The notes under the pieces were generated by a model. The model saw only the letters and a program-made list of their open reading frames with translations. It had not been told where the DNA came from and did not search any database. Source: Bacteroidota bacterium (GTDB lineage Bacteria; Bacteroidota; Bacteroidia; Chitinophagales; Chitinophagaceae). From it: a DNA stretch of 64,000 nucleotides. Both the position numbers and the translations under genes were made by a program. Of this stretch, positions 58,901 through 64,000 are shown piece after piece. The stretch's first letter is position 1. Each line of letters begins with the position of its first letter. Location of the stretch: NCBI GenBank assembly GCA_018267965.1, contig JAFDXK010000001.1:682001-746000 (forward strand), written 5' to 3'.

Positions 58901-61300
58901 TTAGTGGAAATCTATTCTGTAACTGAGGTTAGGTAATATACCTAACTGGTATTCTGTTTTCACGTTGCCCGAATTGGCATCGTAGTGAGAGAAGTAGTAG
59001 TTTTTGCGGTTAGATACATTTTGTACATCTAACTGTATGGTGTGTGTAGCGCGTTTATTATTCACTTTATAATAAATGCCCGCATCTGCCCTGAAGTATG
59101 CCGGAGCTTGTTGTGTGTAATAAGAGCCTTTTACATAGGTAGCTTCTTTGTTTGCTCTTGATTGTGCAAGGTCAATAATAGATTCACGTATGCCACCGCT
59201 TGTCAAAACCTTTCCGTTCAAACCGATGATGCTTCTGCCTTTTGCATTCAGTTTAAATTCTTTACCACCTACTATGTTTACCTGGTAGCCCCTGTTGAAG
59301 AGGGTATTGTAGGTTTGTCCGCCATATGTGTTGTAAGTTGATTTGAACAATGACCCCGTAGCCAGTACATAGTAGTTATTGGCAAAAGGACGCTCAAGGC
59401 TAAGGTCGATACCATAGTTTTGTCCTGTTCCTTTACTTACCAATGGTTTGGTGTTGATAAGCGAGTACACATCCAGTGCATTGATGATAGAGAAATAGCT
59501 GTTGCTGTCTTGTTCTACAGGTATATGATACAGGTATTGATAGTATACCTCCACTTTCATTTTTGTATTCAATGGCAGGCTGGTCTCATAACCGGCTACG
59601 GCATGATAAGCACGTTGCAGATCGAGGTTTTTATTTGGGTAGGTGAAGTTTTGCCCCTTTACTGTGTTCTGGAACAGGTAAGTAGAAATATGTTCAGGCT
59701 TTGAGTGAAACCCAGTAGCTATTGAAAATTTATTCTTATTAATTTGGTAAGTAGCAGATATGCGAGGTTCAATACTGTATTTGCTATTAAGTGCTAAATA
59801 AGAACCGTGTATACCACCAATTACAGTAAACTGTTCTGATAGCCTTGACTTCCATTGAATATAACCCTGGTAAAACTGAGTGCCACCATTACCCGACAGT
59901 ATTTGTTTCCATTGATGTTTTTGATTGTCGAAGTAGGCCAGTTCCAAATCATAATTTATTTGTTGGCCGATAATACCCGCTCGAAAAGTGTTGTGAGCGT
60001 TCAGCTTTTGGTTATACATCAAAGATGCTCTTATAGCTGTATTGCTCAGTTGAGTATGATTGACAGGGACATTTTTATAACTGTCTGTAGGGTTTAGTGT
60101 ATCAGCATTCATTTCAGATTTATCCTGAGATGCTGAAACTATGGTTTTGATATAGGCATCTTTCTTTATGAAGTATTGATGAGATACGCCACCTACCATC
60201 ATATAGTTGGTACTATTGAATTTTTCATTCGGTTTATCATCTGTCCACTTGCTACTGTCAGCTTCAGGTGTGTTAGCTGCTTTGTTATAGCCTCCTAAAC
60301 CCCATACGGTAAACGTTCCTGCTTTGTTGGTGGGCATATTCACCTTGAAAGAACCGTCCTGGTATTTAGGTACTACGCCGTTTAAGTCTACAAACTGCTG
60401 CAGAATAGCAAGGGTAGAGTAGCGATAATTGATAAGATATGATGCTCTTTTGTTTTTACCCAACGGGCCTTCGGTGGCCAGCTCTGCACCCAGCGTACCT
60501 ATTTGTATGGTATGCTCACGTTTTTGAGTATTACCATTACGCAGATTCAGGTCGAATGCGCCCGATAAAGCATTGCCTATTTCAGGTACGAAGGCACCGG
60601 TGTAGAAATCAGAATTACCGAGTGTATTTGCGTTGAGCATACTGATGGCACCACCACTTGCTCCTAAAGAAGTAAAGTGATTGGGGTTAGGTATTTCAAT
60701 GCCTTCCATTCTCCACAATACACCTTTTGGTGAGTTGCCGCGAACTACTATGCTGTTATCCATATCTCCTGCATTCGACACACCCGGAAAGTTTTGCGCC
60801 ATGCGTGCGGGGTCAGAAAATGCTGCTGCATAGCGCCTTGTTTCTTCTACAGAAAATGCACGGGCACTGAGGCTTGCGAATTCATTAAGTGGTTTTATTT
60901 TATCCCTGCTGCCTTTTACTGTTACTTCTTTCAGGTTTTTCAGGCTTTCAGTCATCGAAATACTCAGGTCTGTTTCTTTTCCCGATATGATCATCGCCTG
61001 CTGTACCATATAATCTTCAAAGCCTACTAATTTGAACATGAAGTTTTGGCGCCCAACAGGAACATTCTCAATTTCAAAAAAACCTTTATCGTCTGTTATG
61101 GCATTGATATTAATGTTAGACTGAAGTACAACTATCACCCCTGCAAGAGGTTGTTTAGATGCTGCATCTGTTACTATGCCGTGAATTTTTTGTGTATAGC
61201 GAGATACTGTTGTTTGTTTATTTGTTGAATCAGAAGTTTGTGCCTGTGCAAGTGTTGCACAAAATAATGCCGGTGCTATAAGCCATTTTTTAAAGTACAT
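58901..61300 (-). CDS. TonB-dependent receptor with carboxypeptidase-regulatory domain
   Basis: A 799-residue outer-membrane receptor. Signal peptide ends LAQAQ (about 21); regulatory beta-sandwich about 38-120 (KIHGIVTDAASKQPLAGVIV, GFFEIENVPVGRQNFMFKLVGFE); plug about 130-250 (VKGSRDKIKPLNEFASLSAR, NSIVVRGNSPKGVLWRMEGI, GASGGAISMLNANTLGNSDF); barrel to the C-terminus, which ends in the usual aromatic strand NLSYRIDFH. The substrate is unknown. A TACCCCTATGCT block upstream is shared with the next gene up. Confidence 0.9.
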   Translation of the reverse strand: MYFKKWLIAPALFCATLAQAQTSDSTNKQTTVSRYTQKIHGIVTDAASKQPLAGVIVVLQSNININAITDDKGFFEIENVPVGRQNFMFKLVGFEDYMVQQAMIISGKETDLSISMTESLKNLKEVTVKGSRDKIKPLNEFASLSARAFSVEETRRYAAAFSDPARMAQNFPGVSNAGDMDNSIVVRGNSPKGVLWRMEGIEIPNPNHFTSLGASGGAISMLNANTLGNSDFYTGAFVPEIGNALSGAFDLNLRNGNTQKREHTIQIGTLGAELATEGPLGKNKRASYLINYRYSTLAILQQFVDLNGVVPKYQDGSFKVNMPTNKAGTFTVWGLGGYNKAANTPEADSSKWTDDKPNEKFNSTNYMMVGGVSHQYFIKKDAYIKTIVSASQDKSEMNADTLNPTDSYKNVPVNHTQLSNTAIRASLMYNQKLNAHNTFRAGIIGQQINYDLELAYFDNQKHQWKQILSGNGGTQFYQGYIQWKSRLSEQFTVIGGIHGSYLALNSKYSIEPRISATYQINKNKFSIATGFHSKPEHISTYLFQNTVKGQNFTYPNKNLDLQRAYHAVAGYETSLPLNTKMKVEVYYQYLYHIPVEQDSNSYFSIINALDVYSLINTKPLVSKGTGQNYGIDLSLERPFANNYYVLATGSLFKSTYNTYGGQTYNTLFNRGYQVNIVGGKEFKLNAKGRSIIGLNGKVLTSGGIRESIIDLAQSRANKEATYVKGSYYTQQAPAYFRADAGIYYKVNNKRATHTIQLDVQNVSNRKNYYFSHYDANSGNVKTEYQLGILPNLSYRIDFH

Positions 61301-61340
61301 ATCTATTGTTGGTTTTATTACTGACAGCAGAAGTAATCAA

Positions 61341-61358
61341 TACCCCTATGCTGTTGTG
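61341..61358 (-). promoter_or_regulatory. Shared upstream motif, copy 1
   Basis: TACCCCTATGCT (61341-61352) then TTGTG (61354-61358), 40 bases before the TonB receptor ATG. The same block occurs at the same distance before the next upstream gene; candidate regulator site. Confidence 0.4.
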
Positions 61359-61382
61359 GTGATTTAGTGAAAGATTTTGCTG

Positions 61383-62498
61383 TTAAAATTTATACTGCAA
61401 ACCTGCATATCCACTGATGTATATGCCGTTGAAATATCCCCAGCTTCTGTCCGACCATAGATAATGACCGGATATGGTTTCGCCTGTGGCATATTCAGTT
61501 TGAACAGAGTTGATAGCAGGGCCTGCAAATAGTTCTATATGCTTACCGATAAATACTGTAGGCAATGCCCTGATAGTAGATGTCAGGAAAATATCATCAG
61601 TGATGTCAGTAAATGATGTTGATGTAGCTTCCACATTCAGACGTACATTTTTTGAGATATAGAAATGAGCACCAAGCCCCGCTTCAAAGGCATATAAATC
61701 AATATTCGGGTCTTTGTAGTTGTAACCTAAACCCACTATACCATATAACACACGACCGCCTGAGCGAAAACTGGCCATTACAGTTTTATTAGCATCTATA
61801 CTAAGGCCTATTGCTTTCTCGCCCTTTTTGATGATGTTGATAAGACCTATAGGATAATCGCAACTATCTGCAATGTTCATAAAGCCTGACATTTGTACTT
61901 TGGCAACTTTTGCAACATTGATGAAGCCTGATATTTGTGTGTTTACCGTATCGGCTTTGTTGAAATATCCGCCTAATTGTAGTCCCCTGATGTTGTGTGC
62001 AATGTTTATGTAACCCGCTAACTGTGTGCCACGGATTTGACCCGTTGTGATATTGATGAAACCTGCACCCTGCAAACCGTTAATACTACCGTGCGTAATA
62101 TTGGCAAAGCCAGCTAATTGTGCACCTCTTACACTGCCGCTGATATTCATAAACCCTGCTGCTTGCATGCCACGTGTTTGCAACCTGATGATGTTCATAA
62201 ACCCACCGGCTGCCACACCACGCACACTTCCTCCGATATGATTTGAAACCCCAGATGCTATCAAGCCTTTGGCATTGCCGTATACTATATTGCTGATGCC
62301 CGATGCGCAAAATGCATTCTCATTAGCGGATACACCAACCAATGCATGTGTTGAAAAATTGTTGCTATAATCACGTGCGTATAAACCGTGTGTACTGATG
62401 GGATAACACAAGCCTATATGAAAATTTGATGTGTACTGATATTGCGCCCGTGCTGTAAATGATAAGAATAATACTGTTATACTTAAAAAGCGTTTCAT
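61383..62498 (-). CDS. Surface-repeat outer membrane protein (LA_2272-like)
   Basis: A 371-residue exported protein; signal peptide ends SFTARAQ (about 19). About eleven repeats of 13-16 residues, of the form GFxNIxxGxxRGxQxA, fill residues 60-215 (for example GFANITHGSINGLQGA and GFINITTGQIRGTQLA), which suggests a beta-solenoid or a barrel with regular turns. The C-terminal half (FRSGGRVLYGIVGLGYNYKD to YISGYAGLQYKF) has amphipathic strands ending in Phe, like an outer-membrane barrel. I associate the repeats with the LA_2272 surface-repeat family. A longer relative is directly upstream, as in a tandem duplication. Confidence 0.75.
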   Translation of the reverse strand: MKRFLSITVLFLSFTARAQYQYTSNFHIGLCYPISTHGLYARDYSNNFSTHALVGVSANENAFCASGISNIVYGNAKGLIASGVSNHIGGSVRGVAAGGFMNIIRLQTRGMQAAGFMNISGSVRGAQLAGFANITHGSINGLQGAGFINITTGQIRGTQLAGYINIAHNIRGLQLGGYFNKADTVNTQISGFINVAKVAKVQMSGFMNIADSCDYPIGLINIIKKGEKAIGLSIDANKTVMASFRSGGRVLYGIVGLGYNYKDPNIDLYAFEAGLGAHFYISKNVRLNVEATSTSFTDITDDIFLTSTIRALPTVFIGKHIELFAGPAINSVQTEYATGETISGHYLWSDRSWGYFNGIYISGYAGLQYKF

Positions 62499-62539
62499 TG
62501 TTTAATACTGTTTGCAAGTATGACAATGAACAGTGTTTT

Positions 62540-62558
62540 TACCCCTATGCTTTTTGTG
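62540..62558 (-). promoter_or_regulatory. Shared upstream motif, copy 2
   Basis: TACCCCTATGCT (62540-62551) and TTGTG (62554-62558), 41 bases before the ATG at 62498; matches copy 1 in sequence and placement. Confidence 0.4.
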
Positions 62559-62563
62559 TGAAA

Positions 62564-64000
62564 TTAGAAGATAGTTATGCCTGCATGCCAGCCTACCCAG
62601 CTATACCAGTTTTTAAATGGTTCTGAATACAGCACACCATTATGCTGAACATCTTTTTTGTATCGTTCAGGAAAATTAGTTTGCTCGCTGTAGTAGAAGT
62701 TGTAAGACGGGCCAACATTTACAGACAGCCATTTGAAAATATTGTAGTTGATATTCAGGTTGCACCTGATGAGCCAGTTAGCTGTTGTTGTATCGCCGGT
62801 GTAAACAAAATGCCCTGTAATTTCGGGAGACACTGATATACGTTTGTATGCATTTATTTCTGCCCCGAATCCATATCCGAAAGACAGTATCTGGTTTTTA
62901 TCTCCGGGATTAAAACCAGCCGATACTACATTGTATAATTTTTTATTACCGATTTTAGCAGCTAACCCCAAGCTTGCAACTTCGTCAGTATAGATATGCA
63001 TTTTGTGATAACCATGCCATACAAAATTTAATAATCCAACAGCTACACCGTCAGAGGAGTCTGCAACGTTGATTAACCCTACCTGCACCCCTTTCAGATG
63101 TCCTGCATAATTAAAGATGCCTGCCTGGGTTCCTTTCATATTTTTACGTGTCATGTTTGCAATGCCTGCTACCTGAACGCCATCTGTGTTTCCTGATGCG
63201 ACATTAATAATGCCTGTTGCCTGCACACCTTCAAGGTTATGCGTATAGTTGATTTCGCCCGATGCCTGCACACCTTTTGAATCTCCTTTCGACAGGTTAG
63301 CCACACCTGCAGCCTGCAAGCCATCCGTATTTCCCCATACGTGATTGTAAACGCCCGCTACTTGTATGCCACCTTCACTACTGTTTACAAAATTGCATAC
63401 ACCTGCAAACTGCCAGCCATTAGATGCTTTCAATACCTGGTTATATAATCCGGCAATCTGCACACCTGTAACACTACCACCAGTCATGTTAAACAAGCCG
63501 CCTATCTGCAAGTACTTTACGTCTTTCTTTACAATGTTGAACAATCCTCCCAACTCAAAACCATTCACACCTGCGGTGTAGCCACCCAATAGATTGAATG
63601 AAAATTTATTGATGACCTGAGCGCCCATTTTACCATGTGTACCCACGCCCGGTATGATGGAACCCTGGTAAGGTTTGTCAACAAAGAACTTGCTCAGGTT
63701 GATACTCTGCATACGTTGCTTGGACGATAATAGAAATTTACCAAACCATCTTTTCTCTACTTCTGTACGTTGTCTGATGACAACAGAGTCTAATTGCACA
63801 GGTTGGGGAATGATGGGTACTGTAAGCTCTTTATTGGTTTCTGCAACTACAACTGTTGTGTCGTAGTATAATGATTTGCTTACATAGAGTGTGACAGGCT
63901 TATTGGGGTCTTTTACCTTTAATTTAAAATAGCCATTCTCATTTGTCATGGTGCTGATAAGTTGGTTCTTATCATACACTGTGGCATACATCACATTCTC
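62564..64000 (-). CDS. Surface-repeat outer membrane protein with regulatory domain, 5' end outside window
   Basis: The open frame continues to the window edge, so the N-terminus is missing; 478 codons are visible. The first part (TVYDKNQLISTMTNENGYFKLKV, ending near PQPVQLDSVVIRQ) is the latter half of a carboxypeptidase-regulatory-like domain. Then about twelve repeats of 14-17 residues, GxxNxxxGxxxGxQxA (for example GLFNMTGGSVTGVQIA and GIINVASGNTDGVQVA), and a barrel-like C-terminal half ending SWVGWHAGITIF with a terminal Phe. Clearly related to the protein encoded just downstream, but with an extra N-terminal domain. Confidence 0.75.
   Translation of the reverse strand, partial: ENVMYATVYDKNQLISTMTNENGYFKLKVKDPNKPVTLYVSKSLYYDTTVVVAETNKELTVPIIPQPVQLDSVVIRQRTEVEKRWFGKFLLSSKQRMQSINLSKFFVDKPYQGSIIPGVGTHGKMGAQVINKFSFNLLGGYTAGVNGFELGGLFNIVKKDVKYLQIGGLFNMTGGSVTGVQIAGLYNQVLKASNGWQFAGVCNFVNSSEGGIQVAGVYNHVWGNTDGLQAAGVANLSKGDSKGVQASGEINYTHNLEGVQATGIINVASGNTDGVQVAGIANMTRKNMKGTQAGIFNYAGHLKGVQVGLINVADSSDGVAVGLLNFVWHGYHKMHIYTDEVASLGLAAKIGNKKLYNVVSAGFNPGDKNQILSFGYGFGAEINAYKRISVSPEITGHFVYTGDTTTANWLIRCNLNINYNIFKWLSVNVGPSYNFYYSEQTNFPERYKKDVQHNGVLYSEPFKNWYSWVGWHAGITIF

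Overview
The window reads as chromosomal DNA of a member of the Bacteroidota, probably of the Chitinophagaceae or a close relative. The evidence is direct: three proteins end in type IX secretion (T9SS) sorting tails; there are two carboxypeptidase-regulatory-domain TonB receptors; an XrtF-type exosortase is present; genes lack clear Shine-Dalgarno sites; and promoters have the Bacteroidota form TTTG-N19-TAnnTTTG (exact before tRNA-Leu, SRP RNA and rpsL). Overall base composition is about 40% GC by eye. No prophage, insertion sequence, CRISPR array or rRNA operon is visible.

Layout. 0-5 kb: recF, an outer-membrane receptor, and a mitochondrial-type citrate synthase. 5-15 kb: a deoxyhypusine-synthase-like enzyme, a degenerate Rossmann protein, OsmC, prs, the L25/CTC ribosomal protein, a secreted FG-GAP protein, an SDR, purE, a PhoH ATPase and a LuxE-like acyl-activating enzyme. 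15.9-20 kb: tRNA-Leu(CAG), an overlooked 50-residue basic protein, and a secreted three-gene cluster around a BNR-repeat T9SS protein. 20-23 kb: a polysaccharide cluster of GT87, GT2 and a deacetylase. 23-32.7 kb: a methionine-rich lipoprotein, YraN, a Pgi/Pmi isomerase, SRP RNA, transaldolase, a carotenoid-type oxidoreductase, glmM, an M16 peptidase and recA. 32.7-36.8 kb: the recA control region with unusual repeats, then a fused restriction-modification enzyme followed by a PLD-type nuclease. 36.9-39 kb: rpsG-rpsL and an exosortase cassette. 39-54.6 kb: housekeeping and envelope genes, including a cysteine desulfurase, ClpS, DPP IV, a DUF763 protein ending in a sliding-clamp motif, a desaturase, a lipid A-type acyltransferase, FdhD, and an ECF42-type sigma factor with its YCII partner. 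54.7-64 kb: TMEM175-like channel, secreted proteins, a TonB receptor and two surface-repeat proteins, the last running off the window.

The stretches most worth attention are the exosortase cassette with its cysteine-rich putative substrate (37.85-39.14 kb), the recA operator and phased TTTGTTG arrays (32.77-32.97 kb), the mosaic restriction enzyme with the coupled PLD nuclease (33.67-36.76 kb), the DUF763 protein with a C-terminal QLSLF motif, and the small gene at 16.07-16.22 kb. All functional statements rest on reading motifs by eye; no database search was run.
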